DNA from: Zoroaster sp. YZ-2022
Taxonomy: Eukaryota; Echinodermata; Asteroidea; Forcipulatida; Zoroasteridae
Assembly: GCA_029582265.1 (NCBI GenBank)
Contig: CM055816.1
Coordinates: forward strand, 96,808,809 to 96,872,808
Direction: 5' to 3'
Length of the DNA stretch: 64,000 nucleotides
Shown here: positions 53,489-64,000 of the stretch, in pieces
Position numbering within the stretch: the first letter of the stretch is position 1
How the letters are laid out: each line of letters opens with the position of its first letter
Program-made: the position numbers and the translations under genes
The notes under the pieces: model-generated
Told to the model about the DNA's origin: nothing
Database searches by the model: none
What the model saw: the letters and a program-made list of their open reading frames with translations, nothing else

Positions 53489-56093
53489 AACGATCGCTAC
53501 CATAGACAAGAATTTGTATGTGGATGATTGCCTCACATCGGTGTCTACGGTACAGGCCGCCTCTAGTCTTATCAGTCAGCTTTGTCAAGCTTTGGCGCTA
53601 GGGGGCTTTCATCTGACAAAGTGGCTCAGTAATTCACGAGAGGCTCTGCGAACAGTTCCAGGAGTCGATCGAGCTAAGGGGGTTCCCACTGTTGACATGG
53701 ATCGTGAGATGTTGCCAACTGAACGCGCCCTTGGGGTGCTGTGGGATACTCAAGCTGACCTGTTCACATTCGATGTGTGTTTGAAGGTCAAGCCGCTAAC
53801 CCGTAGAGGGCTGTTGAGCACGGTTAGTTCACTCTACGACCCACTTGGCTTTGCTTGCCCCTTTGTGTTGACGGCCAAACTTCTGTTCCAGCAGCTGTGC
53901 AGGCTGAAGGTCGAATGGGACAGTCGAATGCCCGATAATATCGCCCATCAGTGGAATGGCTGGAAGAAAGATTTGCCGAATCTTAGGAACCTGGCTGTGC
54001 CTCGCTGCTTGAAGCCACTAGGATTTGGAGAGATTACATCTGCACAGCTCCACCATTTCTCTGACGCTTCGGAGAAGGGGTATGGTGCTGTTACATATCT
54101 GCGTCTTCAGGACACCAGTGGCCAGACACACTGTCAGCTAGTCATGGCAAAAGCAAGGCTTGCACCAATCAAGACAACAACCATTCCGCGTCTGGAACTC
54201 TCGGCAGCCGTCGTATCAGTCAAATTGGATGAGCTAGTTTGTCGGCATTTGTCAATGACCCTCGAAGAGTCCATGTATTGGACCGACAGTACAATTGTAC
54301 TGCACTATCTTCAAAATGAGGAGAAGCGTTACCAAGTGTTTGTGGCCAATCGCGTTTCAAGGATTCTGGAACAAACTAATCCAGCCCAGTGGAGGCATGT
54401 CGACACCCGAGCTAATCCAGGCGATGATGTCTCTCGCGGCATGACGGCTAAGGAGCTCGTTCTAAATGATCGGTGGATTCATGGACCACGATTTCTGTGG
54501 AACTATGAAAGTGAGTGGCCTCCACAACTAGACTTGAGCCACAAGACATTGCCTGATGACGCCGAAGTGAAAAGGGACACTCAGGTCTACTGCAGTACCA
54601 TGTCAAGAAAAGACAGAACTGACATACTGGCAGCCCTTCTGAAGAAGTGTTCATCTTGGTACCAGTTGAAACGGGCAGTTGCCTGGATTCTCAGGGCCAA
54701 AGCTTTGCTCCTTGCAAGAGTCCAGAAGAAAGAGAAAGATATAAGCCCTTCGGGACGTCTGACTGTTAAGGAAATCCTAGCGGCAGAAGATGCCATTGTG
54801 AAGAACATCCAGAAAGACAACTTTGATGACACCATTCTGAAGTCGAGTAGCTACTGCAAACTCTCTCCGTCAAGGTTCGGCGATGGCATAATTCGTGTTG
54901 GAGGACGTCTGGCTAACTCACCCCTAACGTGTGATGCCAAACACCCCCGATTACTACCAGCGAAACATTCGGTCATCCCCCTGATTGTGAGACACTACCA
55001 TGTGGCGTCAGGACACGCTGGAGCTGAGCGCACGCTCGCAGAAGTTAGACAGCGTTTTTGGATCGTCAGGGGCCGAGTAGCAGTCAAATCCGTTGTCTTC
55101 AAGTGCATCCCATGCCGTAGAAGGAAGGCACCCACAGCGACCCAAGTTATGGCTGATCTACCTCAAGATCGCGTCACACCAGGCCTTCCACCCTTCACCA
55201 TGGTCGGCGTTGACTATTTTGGGCCGTTTATGATCAAACGAGCCAGGAGTGAGATGAAGAGGTGGGGTTGCCTTTTCACTTGTCTAGCCACAAGAGCTAT
55301 CCATCTTGAGGTCAGTTGTACAATGGAGACGGACTCGTTCATAAACGCTCTTCAGCGTTTTATCAGTCGCAGAGGTGCACCTGTAGAAATCAGGTCAGAC
55401 AACGGCACCAACTTCGTCGGAGCGCAGCGAGAATTGCATCGTACCATCAAGAGTTGGAATCAAGACAAGATCTGTGATTATCTTCGTCAAAAGGAGATCC
55501 AGTGGATCTTTAATCCGCCCGCCGCATCCCACTTTGGAGGCGTTTGGGAGAGACAGATAAGAACTGTGCGCTCGGTCTTGAATGGTCTTCTTGGGCAACA
55601 GACGCTCGACGACGAAGGCTTGCAGACATTAATGTGTGTAGTTGAGGGCATCGTAAACGGTCGCCCCATGACCAAATTGTCAGAGGATCCTGACGACCCG
55701 GAGCCGTTGACACCCAACCACCTCTTGCTACTCCGCGCAGGCCCACAGTTACCACCAGGAGAGTTCACAAAGCAAGACATCTACAAACGCCGGTGGAGAC
55801 AAGTACAGTATCTAGCGGATGTGTTCTGGCGCCGGTGGTCAACAGAGTATCTGTCATCTCTGCAAAAACGGCAGAAGTGGTTGTACCCACAGCGTAACAT
55901 GCACAAAGGCGACCTGGTACTAGTTAAGTACGACAGCTCACCTCGAAACCAGTGGCCACTAGGTCTGGTCATTGATGTCTACCCAGGTAAAGACGGCAGA
56001 GTCAGGACTGTCCAGGTGAAAACAAGATCCGGCATATACGACCGACCTACGGACAAACTCTGTCTACTAGAGGGAGAGGATATGACACAGTAG
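53489..56093 (+). pseudogene. BEL RT end, RNase H, integrase, second part
   Basis: The frame opens just after the break; the catalytic LYVDDCLTSV is at about 53510-53540. RNase H follows with HHFSDASEKGYGAV (about 54050), a glutamate in IPRLELSAAVV and YWTDSTIVLHYL (about 54280). Integrase has the HHCC zinc domain (HYHVASGHAG ... FKCIPC, about 54995-55115) and the D-D-E core in GVDYFGPF (55206), RSDNGTNFVG (55393) and SHFGGVWERQ (55530). A DUF5641-like tail (RRWRQVQYLADVFWRRW to the end) is typical of BEL/Pao. No stops occur within. The pieces before and after the break read as one polyprotein in the family. Confidence 0.92.
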
Positions 56094-56219
56094 AGCAGAT
56101 TGCCTCCAGGAAGAGTACAATTAAGAACGCTTTCACCCTTTAAAAATGGACATCTTCATTTGACTGTTAGGATATTTTTGTCGCATTTTTGGTTTATTTT
56201 TGGTAATTCCCCTATAAGG

Positions 56220-56235
56220 TCATTAGGGGCCGGGA
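56220..56235 (+). promoter_or_regulatory. BEL polypurine tract
   Basis: AGGGGCCGGGA lies directly before the right LTR, the expected place for the plus-strand primer. Confidence 0.6.
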
Positions 56236-56740
56236 TGTTGCGGTCAAAACATCCTCCAATAAATGTCCTCTCGTAGGCATAGTAGTTTGCCTGCAGTCAA
56301 TAGAGGGCGCACGGCACTCGGCAAAATGGTCAGATAAGTCAGTTTGTTTTAGACATAGTTTATGCGCGTATCGTGACAAAACATTCTTTATTTTTCCTTT
56401 GATTTTGTTAAGTTTGTCAGCTCAGCAAATCGAATCGTCAAAACCGTCAAACCCGTCAATCCGTCATCCCTTGGAACTGTTAGATACGCCAAATTACATC
56501 ATACCGTCAAGGTGTCTTTGTCGTCATTATTAAGGACCCCAAGATCTCTTACCTAGAGATCACTTGAGACATTAGACATCATTGTTTGTGATACATCGCC
56601 ACCAGCATTTATTGTTCCTATTGTCACCACTCAAGACATATTAAAGAGATTTAGAGGACAAGAAAACATTGTGTGTAGTTGATGAGTATTGATTGCTGAG
56701 TAAACGACAGTAGTTGGCAATAAGTAGCGTGGATGCTACA
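56236..56740 (+). repeat. BEL 3' LTR
   Basis: 505 bases, near-identical to 49682-50184. It has an 11-base insertion after ACATTCTTT and lacks about 9 bases near CGAATCGTCAAAACC. It ends GGATGCTACA followed by CCAAT. Confidence 0.95.
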
Positions 56741-56745
56741 CCAAT

Positions 56746-58784
56746 GAAGTAATTTCTATAACTTTTTATATGGTCGTCTTAAGGGGATAACTTCTATGTT
56801 GTATGTGGTCGTCTTATAGGGGTTAATTTGGAGATGAGCGTGTCAAATATGTGCCGACACAAAATTGACATTGCACGTATGACGAGAAGTGTTAGTTTAG
56901 TTCTAGTAGGGTTGGGGCCTAGTACAGTTTCTATTCCAACTTTTTCTATTAAAGCAAACACATTTTAGTGAGCCTATGCCTATATTTTTCATACACTTCC
57001 TTTAACTTAAAGAATGAGTGAAGTCAGTCAGGGAGTTTAACATTTCAAAAATGAAAGCCCCTTCCCTATAGTTGTAACAAAATATATATTTATACAATTA
57101 TAATTTACTTGTCTACATTCTAAACTTACAAGTGAATTATAATAACTCAATAAAATGCATCCACTACACGTAGGGGAACTTCTAGCAAATTTAGTTTATC
57201 TGAGGTTCACCGGGGTTACCAAATTTTAGACATTCAGTTTAAATTTTAAATGTGAGGATTTCTAGCTGGTAAATATCACTGCTGAAGTGGGACAAAATGC
57301 AAGAAGAAATAACAATACTGTCTGACATTTCTACAAACCTAGGAATCTCCTAAAATGCACAAGAATGCAACAACATGCACAGCAAAGGCGCTGTGTCCAC
57401 TTTTTACCTTTAAAGGTGCTGTCTCATCATGTCAGTGCAGGCTACCAAAACAGAACATGGAACTCTAATGGTTGTTTGTCGTCATTTAATAGTCCATTTT
57501 AGCGTATGCGCGTATGTGAGGTACACGTAAAATAACGCAGCGTGTTTTTATGTGTGCATGTCACGCTCATATGTACGACGCACCCGTGCCGACACTGGTG
57601 TATTTTTGTCGTAACGCTCAAGTAACGAACAGCCATCAAAACTAATGTAATTCTTTAACGTTAAATCTTGGGATTATCTCATTAAAAAAACCTATTGAAA
57701 GTGATATTTTGAAATTAAAACCTCGCTGAGATTGTAGTTGGTCACGGGATGCTACTGCTAAATCCTGGACGTCAACGTAGTACACGAAGGTGAAAGTCCA
57801 ACCTGGGCTAAACTAGGCACATTCCTGCATGCCATCTAACAATTTCGTATCTTTATGATGTATAGCTATATAATGTATGCATATACACTATACTGTACTA
57901 GTGTACAGTGTATATTGCACTAGCGGTACTGTACAGTATGTTGGCACTAGCTGTGTTACGTTTGGGGACTGTGTACATGTTCAGGCGCCTAGTACACATG
58001 GCCTTCATGTACACACATACAAAAACCTAACATGTAATAAAACCGATGAATGGAGTAAAAGTTGGGAGCTATGTCATAATATTACAAAGTAATACAAATA
58101 GTGCAGCTGCTTAGGTAACAATATTTTGTGCACTTTGTGGTAAAAGCATGACATTTGCCATGGTGCTTAGTAGTGGGCTAAATATCATTTTTAGACGTGG
58201 ACCCACCTTGGGTATCACCTATTTGTGGGCGGAGCTTCATTTGCATAAAATGGGGGGTATCAAATGTAAACAATGAGAAAACTGATTCTAGAATTGAAAG
58301 ATTGTATTTTTTTGCAATGAATACAAGCTTGAACAACGTTATTTTTTAGGGTACAAATAAAAGTCAAAAATTACCCTTTTGTGGGCGGAGCTTCAATATT
58401 CCTAAAAGTGGGCGTCTTTTTTGTTTACAAACTTGTATCTTTGTGCAGTATCATTATTTTATTTTCATTAATGTTACTTAAATAGACGTAGAATGAATGG
58501 AAATTGATCACAAATGAAATCTCTCCTAATGTCCCCCTCTTTTGTGGGTGGGGCTAGATTTTTAAACACTGGGAGACATGTCTAAATATGGCTATGCATG
58601 TAACAATACTTCAACTTTCTGTTCCTGTTTATCTTAAAACTTGTGAAATTATTTTTAACAGCCATTTTGTTCATAGATTCTTATTGAAAGGTACATGTAT
58701 ACAACATTTAGATGAAATGTTTGTTTGTTTGAATATTAATTACACTTGTGAACTCTTAGCGTCACAAGAGGGCGCAAAACCAAT
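56746..58784. other. Spacer with GTGGGCGGAGC motifs
   Basis: No gene supported. TTTGTGGGCGGAGCTTC occurs at about 58222 and 58379, and a variant TTTGTGGGTGGGGCT at about 58538, spaced near 157-160 bases, just ahead of the possible exon at 58785. Confidence 0.5.
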
Positions 58785-58822
58785 ATGGCAGCCTCCATGA
58801 TCCGATTCAGTGCAGCCACGTG
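58785..58822 (+). CDS. Possible first exon with mitochondrial-type leader
   Basis: An ATG in a good context (CCAATATGG) opens MAASMIRFSAAT and ends at a perfect GTAAGT donor at 58823. The short Ala/Ser/Arg start resembles a mitochondrial import leader, which suggests the first exon of a nuclear gene. The next acceptor at about 59015 (TTACAG) gives a stop in the matching phase, so the partner exon is not established. It may instead be the 5' exon of the gene at 59162. Confidence 0.3.
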
Positions 58823-59161
58823 GTAAGTACAATTTTGACATTTTTAGACAAAGCATAGTCCGTAGAGAAGTAAATTCACTCTTTAAGTTAATAATAACTT
58901 ACAACCCCACTGTATCATCACAATTTCTGCAATTTCTTCCTTCTCCGTTAAAAGGATTTCAGTGTTTGAAATTATAAGAATAACTCAACTAAGTTCCAAT
59001 TTAACTGTATTACAGACATGGAAGTCTTGAGAATATGCCGCGTCGGTCAGCTATGCCGATGAGGACAAGCTGATCTATACTACAGTGAGGTTTATACAGT
59101 CAGCATATTACAACAGTGTAGGCATTGTTTGGACTTAAACAGATATACCCAGTGACTGAGA

Positions 59162-60331
59162 ATGGCCAAGCGCTACATGCTTGTTGATCCTTTCCAGCCG
59201 AGCACACCCAAGCAACCCAACATTTTATCAACAACCTGGGAGATATGTGTTCTGTGCCAAAATGATACAGATGAAGCTTTGCAATGCCCAGCAAAGTCTT
59301 CTAAAGGGCCTGCAGGAATTGGATATTTGTCCTTCGTAGAAAATCTTAAACAGTTTGAGGAATTTGGATGTACATTGCCCTCCGATCTAGATCCTAACAG
59401 ACTTGATGATGGGTGTGGCATCGAAACAACACTGATGAAACATAAAGCTGTGTGGCACAAAACCTGTTTGTTGAAATTCAGTAAAATTAAGTTGGAGCGA
59501 GCCATAAAGTTGAAATCTACGAGAAGCACACATGAAAGAAATGCAACCATTCAAACTCGACGGCCAAGTGAACCCTGCTCTGAGCCAATATGCTTCTTCT
59601 GTGAAGAACCTGCTGGGAAACCGGGTCTCCACAGTGTGTCAACCTTTGACCTTGATTCAAGGGTTCGAAAGTGTGCTCTTGATTTGCAAGATACAAATCT
59701 TCTTCGGAAACGTGCAGATGGTGACATGATAGCCACAGAAGCCAAATATCATGCAAGGTGTTTAGTAGCATTGTACAATAAGGCTGCTAGGAACAAGCCC
59801 AGTAAATCTCAGGATCCTGATGCTCATCTGCATGGCATCGTTTTGGCAGAACTTGTTGCGTACATGGAAGATTTTTGTGATCAGGAAGATCTTGCCCCTG
59901 TGTTCAAATTATCGGATCTTGCTACTCTTTACCAGGACCAGCTAAAGCAGATGGGAGCAGTCAGTGATTCTAGAGTTCACAGTACACGGCTAAAAGTGCG
60001 TCTAATGACGGCACTTCCTCACTTGTCAGCACACACAGAGGGCCGTGATGTTCTCCTTACCTTTGATACAAACCTTGGAGCAGCTCTGATAAAAGCGTGT
60101 GATTATGATAATGATGCAATGCATTTGGCAAATGCTGCAAAGATTGTACGCCGTGAAATGTTCACACATCAATGTTCATTCATGGGAACATTCAAGCAAG
60201 GTTGCCAACAAGATGCTGTACCATCCTCTTTGCTAGCTCTCATAAAAATGATACAAGAAGGACCAAACATCGAACAGCAGTCTAACCTTGCAGATGGTAC
60301 ATCATCCAGGACCCCGTCTGCATTATCTATA
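59162..60331 (+). pseudogene. N-terminal zinc-binding part of the nuclease-family gene
   Basis: Starts MAKRYMLVDPFQPSTPKQPN. Two similar Cys/His modules are visible: CVLCQND ... HKAVWHKTCLLKF (about residues 32-110) and CFFCEEPAGKPGLH ... AKYHARCLVALYNKA (about 143-214), which look like paired zinc-binding sites. Later parts are helical (HGIVLAELVAYMEDF; HSTRLKVRLMTALPHLSAH). The frame ends at 60331 right after ALSI; the sequence continues in another frame at 60334, so the stop follows an indel rather than a true end. Function unknown; the modules may bind nucleic acid. Confidence 0.65.
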
Positions 60332-60333
60332 TA

Positions 60334-61275
60334 ATGTTCAACAGTGTTCAACATGCAAACAAGTCTCACAATCAATCGGGTAACAGAATACGGCACACAC
60401 GAGAAAGAGAAACACCTTTGCCTGTATACATTGCTCTGAAGCTGCACGGACTCACCCGAAAAAGAAATCTGGTTGATGTATTCTACTGCCTTCGTATGTG
60501 TGTATCGTATGACAGACTGCTGCAAATTACAGCAGATATGGCAAATGGAATATGTAAGCAATTTGAAACAGAAAAAGTTGTGTGCCCAAGTAAAATGCGC
60601 CATGAACTTTTCACCACAGGGGCAGTGGATAATATAGATCACAATCCCAGGTCTACAACATCTCATGATTCATTTCATGGCACAGGCATTTCCATAATAC
60701 AACATCCATCATATGGGGCTACTGGTATTGACCGTGGTGTGGTACTGATCAACAAAGAAACTTCTTCTAGCTGTACAAACACGGTTTCTCACCTAGCAAC
60801 CTTCTACACATCTGTTCCACCAGCTGCTATAAAGGAGTTCACTGCACCTGCAGTACTTGGGCCCTTATGTCCCACTGATGAACTGATGTTTTCTAAGGCA
60901 ATCGAAGAGGAGAAAGAGTGGATTAACATGGTCACTGCAGCCTTAAAGAGAGACAAACTAGATGATTCAGAATGGATATCATGGAGTGCGTACCATGCCC
61001 ATACACAACAAACAGATGCCCCACCACCAGCATTGAATGCTCTGATGCCACTCTTCTTGGACAATGCCCACTCAGTTGCCATGATAAAGCATTCTATGGA
61101 TGTTGTCAGTGCGGCGGTCCAGTATCTCAACCCTGGCCAAGTCCCTGTACTTGCAGTAGATCAACCACTCTTCGCCCTAGCCAAGCAAATCCAGTGGATG
61201 TGGCCAGCATCACATGGAGAAGATTGCATTGTTGTGATGTTTGGAGGTCTCCATATTGAGATGGCCATATTAAAG
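60334..61275 (+). pseudogene. Middle part, exon before the intron
   Basis: Reads MFNSVQHANKSHN, RERETPLPVYIALKLHGLTR, CVSYDRLLQITADMANGICK, GAVDNIDHNPRSTTSHDSFH and QHPSYGATG, and ends with VVMFGGLHIEMAILK at a GTGACA donor (61276). The DNIDHNP ... SFHGTGIS signature is strongly kept in relatives as I remember them. The fold is unknown. Confidence 0.65.
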
Positions 61276-61412
61276 GTGACAATTAAACCATGCTCTCCTT
61301 ATTATTGTACATATGTATTATGCAATGTTTCAACCTATTTTTGTTTGGTTCCTTAATGTACCTAGATGGAATTGTGTATTTAGTTTGACTTCTATTAACC
61401 ATGTCTTTACAG

Positions 61413-61812
61413 CTACTGGGAGACTGGCTGGATGGTAGTGGATGGACCAGTGTTCTAACAGAAGCGAACATTGCTAGCACGGGTACATCAGACTCATTCA
61501 TCAGGGCATACCATGTGACAAAGACACGTCACGCACATCAAGTCACTGCAGCCACTCTGCATGCTCTTCTTCAAGATGCATACACTGATTACACTGCTGA
61601 TTCAGAATGCATTCTAACATTTGATGACTGGTGCACACAGCGAGCTCAAGAGATTGTTCACTTTGACTACTGGCTGAAAGTTATCTCTCTAGAGATCAAA
61701 CTTCTCTTATTTGTGCGCTCCATCCGCGAAGGAAACTTTGACTTATACATACAATCTCTGACTGAAATTATGCCCTGGTTTTTGCACTCGATCACACACA
61801 TTATTCTCGCTG
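61413..61812 (+). pseudogene. Exon after the intron, up to the second frame change
   Basis: Joins in phase after CATGTCTTTACAG with LLGDWLDGSGWTSVLTEANI. It continues to TEIMPWF, where a run of five T and a one-base change move the reading to the next frame (HYSRWLSVHIRDMMSLEQKH). Confidence 0.6.
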
Positions 61813-61813
61813 G

Positions 61814-62335
61814 TTGTCAGTCCACATCCGTGACATGATGTCTTTAGAACAAAAACACCCGGCCATCCTAGAGGAATTCAGAGCAGGAAACTTTGTTGTC
61901 AACAAGTCAATACACAGATTTTCAGCGATAGCAATTGACCAATGTCACAAGCAAAACAATGCTATGATAAAGGGTACAGGCGGTGCAGTTGGGCTAACAG
62001 ATAATCCAGGAGGTCTAAGGCGTTGGATGGTGGCAGGACCTGAGGTGATTCGTGTACTGATGGAGTTTGAGGAAGACCACTTGACAATATCTCAAAAGGC
62101 AAGGAAAGATAATGAGCGACACCATGATCAGCGTCCTGCAGTACAAAATACATTCATAGCAGATGTCAGGTCCCTAAAAACCGCAATCGAAGAGCTTGGT
62201 AATCCATTTCTTGAAACAAGCAAAGATCTTCTTGTTTTGGATACTAAAGAGATAATGGAAGAATCAGTGGTGGAAGCTGTCAGAAACATTGAAGCCAAAG
62301 GAAAGCAGCAATACGTCACATTCGTTGAGGAGTGA
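61814..62335 (+). pseudogene. Segment between frame change and TGA
   Basis: Reads MSVHIRDMMSLEQKHPAILE, INKSIHRFSAIAIDQCHKQN-type sequence and MIKGTGGAVGLTDNPGGLRR, ending at a TGA at 62333-62335 that is in the same frame as the following nuclease segment. Confidence 0.6.
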
Positions 62336-63859
62336 CTGTCTAAGTGTGTGAAGCCAGTATCAGACACAATCAGCAAGAATAAGCTGACATTATTCAGAAG
62401 CTCTGCACCAATCCGTCGGTCCAAAAATAAACTCCAGATACAGTCATTAAAGAGTGACTGTAACCTCTTTGCAAGGTTATATCTCGCATGCCAATCACGA
62501 GACGGAGATATCGACACGTTCTTCGCACATGAGAACCAGGCATGTCCACCTTCCCTATCACAAAGCGGAAAACTGAGGCTTGGAACTAAAGCAAAGCTAA
62601 TGTCCTGTTTGGAAGCAGGGGTTGAAGGCTCAAATGAACCTTTAACCATTGATGCAACAATTTTAGATGGTGCTGCTATAGTACAGATGTTGGCCCCAGG
62701 AACAGTTCAGACATTCTATGAATATGCACAGCAGGTATTCGTGCCATATGTGAAAAAGGAGCTAGGGAAGACCACACGTTTGGATATTGTTTGGGATGTT
62801 TATCGGCCAGATAGTCTAAAGGGTACAACTAGACAAAAGAGAGGCAAAGGTGTTCGTAGGCGAGTTGAAGGTTTAACGACTATGCCAAGATACTGGAAAG
62901 ACTTCCTGCGTGTAAATGAGAACAAGACAGAATTATTCAGTTTCTTGACGCAGCAGATTACATTGTTGGCAATACCTGGCAAAGATATATACGCTACTGA
63001 TGGAGGTAGTGTTCGCTGCTCTCCATCCACACTTGATATCAGCAGGATAGCCCCATGCTCTCATGAAGAAGCAGACACCCGAATGCTTTTGCATGCAGCC
63101 GATGCAAAGCAGAAAGGATGTAAGAAGCTATTGGTGCGCACAGTAGACACTGATGTTGTTGTCCTTGCAATATCTGTTATGAACGACATCAAGCCCGAAG
63201 AGCTCTGGCTGGCCTTTGGAGTTGGCAAAAACTTTAGATATATTCCCATTCACAGCATTGCTGCGTCAATTGGTCCTCGGAAGTCAGCTGCCCTCCCATT
63301 TTTTCATGCTTTCACAGGCTGTGATACAGTATCATCATTTACAGGAATAGGAAAAAAGACGGCATGGGATGTATGGAATGTGTACCCTGAAGTGACTGAA
63401 GCCTTTAACGAGTTGGTGACCATGCCAGATAACATCAGCGACCAGTCTGTTGCACTGATGCAGCGTTTTGTTGTGCTTCTTTATTGTCGAACCAGTGACA
63501 TTGACACTGTAAATGAGGCAAGAAAACAACTGTTTGCAAATAAGTCCCGTTTATTAGAGAATATTCCACCGACCTTTGCTTCCCTTCTTCAACACATAAA
63601 GCGTGCATGCTTTCAAAGTAACTGTTGGGCGTTCTGCCTTCATCCTGATCATCATCAGCCAAGCCCTTCTGATTGGGGATGGACAAAAGTGTCCGGACTG
63701 TGGCATCCATTTTGGACCACGCTTCCAGAAGCAGCCAAGACATGCTCAGAGTTACTATGCTGCACATGCAAAAAGTCATGCAGTGGACGCTGCAAGTGTG
63801 AAAAGGCTGGATTGGCATGCACTGTACTATGTGCTTGCTCAGGAGAATGCCGAGATTAA
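62336..63859 (+). CDS. FEN1/XPG-like nuclease domain with CXC-type tail
   Basis: Open over about 507 codons. The pattern follows structure-specific nucleases of the FEN1/XPG type. A hydrophobic strand ending in an aspartate is followed by a Lys/Arg-rich stretch (IVWDVYRPDSLKGTTRQKRG, Asp at 62795). Next is an acidic pair in HEEADTRMLLHA (63065-63076), then VRTVDTDVVVLA with two aspartates (63146-63154), then GCDTVSSFTGIGKKTAW (63318-63370), a helix-hairpin-helix-like glycine motif after an acidic residue. The tail (63758-63856) has spaced cysteines, CCTCKKSCSGRCKCEKAGLA and CTVLCACSGEC, resembling the tesmin/TSO1 CXC motif. Predicted role: metal-dependent DNA cutting, perhaps in transposition. 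The fold call is from motif order only. Confidence 0.6.
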   Translation: MSKCVKPVSDTISKNKLTLFRSSAPIRRSKNKLQIQSLKSDCNLFARLYLACQSRDGDIDTFFAHENQACPPSLSQSGKLRLGTKAKLMSCLEAGVEGSNEPLTIDATILDGAAIVQMLAPGTVQTFYEYAQQVFVPYVKKELGKTTRLDIVWDVYRPDSLKGTTRQKRGKGVRRRVEGLTTMPRYWKDFLRVNENKTELFSFLTQQITLLAIPGKDIYATDGGSVRCSPSTLDISRIAPCSHEEADTRMLLHAADAKQKGCKKLLVRTVDTDVVVLAISVMNDIKPEELWLAFGVGKNFRYIPIHSIAASIGPRKSAALPFFHAFTGCDTVSSFTGIGKKTAWDVWNVYPEVTEAFNELVTMPDNISDQSVALMQRFVVLLYCRTSDIDTVNEARKQLFANKSRLLENIPPTFASLLQHIKRACFQSNCWAFCLHPDHHQPSPSDWGWTKVSGLWHPFWTTLPEAAKTCSELLCCTCKKSCSGRCKCEKAGLACTVLCACSGECRD

Positions 63860-64000
63860 GACCAGTTCTTGCGTGTCCAATAAAACCAGCATACATTGTA
63901 TTGTCTTAGTAAATTACCTCACCTTTCCATTTATTCTCCAGAACTGCAGATAACCCAGTTACAGATTTAGGTGTAAATCTTGATGATCTACATTTACTTG
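63860..64000. other. Right edge, nothing supported
   Basis: An AATAAA-like signal (CCAATAAAACC, about 63879) follows the stop at 63859 and could end the transcript. No other feature. Confidence 0.4.

Larger units (their letters stand above)
49682..56740 (+). mobile_element. BEL/Pao LTR retrotransposon, 7,059 bp
   Basis: The element has two LTRs of about 504 bases with TG...CA ends and is flanked by a perfect 5-bp target duplication CCAAT (49677-49681 and 56741-56745). Domain order gag, protease, reverse transcriptase, RNase H, integrase and the C-terminal DUF5641-like region is that of BEL/Pao. The LTRs differ by only two short indels (an 11-base gain in the right LTR and a 9-base loss) and almost no substitutions, so the insertion is young. 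One frameshift in the reverse transcriptase separates two long frames. Confidence 0.95.
59162..63859 (+). pseudogene. Multicopy gene with FEN1-like nuclease domain, damaged
   Basis: About 1,450 codons in one order: an N-terminal Cys/His-rich part, a middle helical part, an intron (61276-61412), and a C-terminal nuclease-like domain with a cysteine-rich tail. Breaks: a frame change near 60330, a one-base frame change in a T run near 61788, and an in-frame TGA at 62333-62335. I remember close relatives in many marine animal genomes as uncharacterised multicopy proteins, so this is probably a mobile element gene or a heavily amplified family. No terminal repeats or target duplication were found, and the right end lies near the window edge. 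Confidence 0.7.

Noticed and set aside
59162..63859. Interpretation as a normal working host gene
   Set aside because: Two frame changes and an in-frame TGA interrupt it, and the family is known to me as multicopy; sequencing error cannot explain all three breaks easily.

Overview
The window looks like nuclear DNA of an animal with a repeat-rich, fairly AT-rich genome, most likely a marine invertebrate and possibly an invertebrate deuterostome. Evidence: spliced genes with GT-AG introns; metazoan-type U1 snRNA and 7SL (SRP) RNA genes; tRNA-Leu-headed SINEs; and a mobile-element set (PAT-like DIRS, BEL/Pao, hAT, pogo, Harbinger-type MITEs) typical of such genomes. The species cannot be named from the sequence alone. 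No confident complete single-copy protein gene is present; almost every long coding stretch belongs to a mobile element or a decaying multicopy family.

Layout. Positions 1-6240 and 41160-48710 hold pieces of one non-coding RNA array: tRNA-Ser(UGA), 7SL RNA, then U1 snRNA in the same orientation, with tRNA-Ser(CGA) and tRNA-Thr-like genes in related spacers. Six 7SL copies (three near full length), one complete U1 gene and three U1 pieces, and about ten serine tRNA genes or remnants can be read, several rearranged into palindromes. Positions 6742-7385 are a short terminal-inverted-repeat element with a Harbinger-like reading frame remnant. Positions 8760-13303 (minus) are a decayed spliced gene of an unrecognised multicopy family, split by a 1,030-bp MITE and a SINE; nine copies of a TGACGTTCG-type motif flank it. 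Positions 15173-16075 are a foldback element, 17820-18395 a LINE tail, and 18966-21700 a pogo-type transposase pseudogene split by a 1,388-bp hAT-like element with an 8-bp target duplication.

Positions 23423-31323 hold a plus-strand multi-exon gene (SAM-like start, C2H2 finger) that carries frameshifts and is cut by a solo LTR (31328-32131). Positions 32670-38119 are a PAT-like DIRS retrotransposon with split direct repeats A1 ... B1-A2 ... B2, a spliced gag, a reverse transcriptase/RNase H/methyltransferase-like frame and a tyrosine recombinase with one stop codon. Positions 39420-40430 (minus) are a gene relic. Positions 49682-56740 are a young BEL/Pao element with near-identical LTRs, a CCAAT target duplication and one frameshift in the reverse transcriptase. 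Positions 59162-63859 are a damaged copy of a multicopy gene whose C-terminal half shows the active-site pattern of FEN1/XPG-type nucleases followed by a CXC-type cysteine tail.

The genes do not form a pathway. The window is a record of serial insertions on top of a small-RNA gene array. The two most interesting items are the linked tRNA-Ser/7SL/U1 unit and the FEN1-like nuclease of the multicopy family at the right end.
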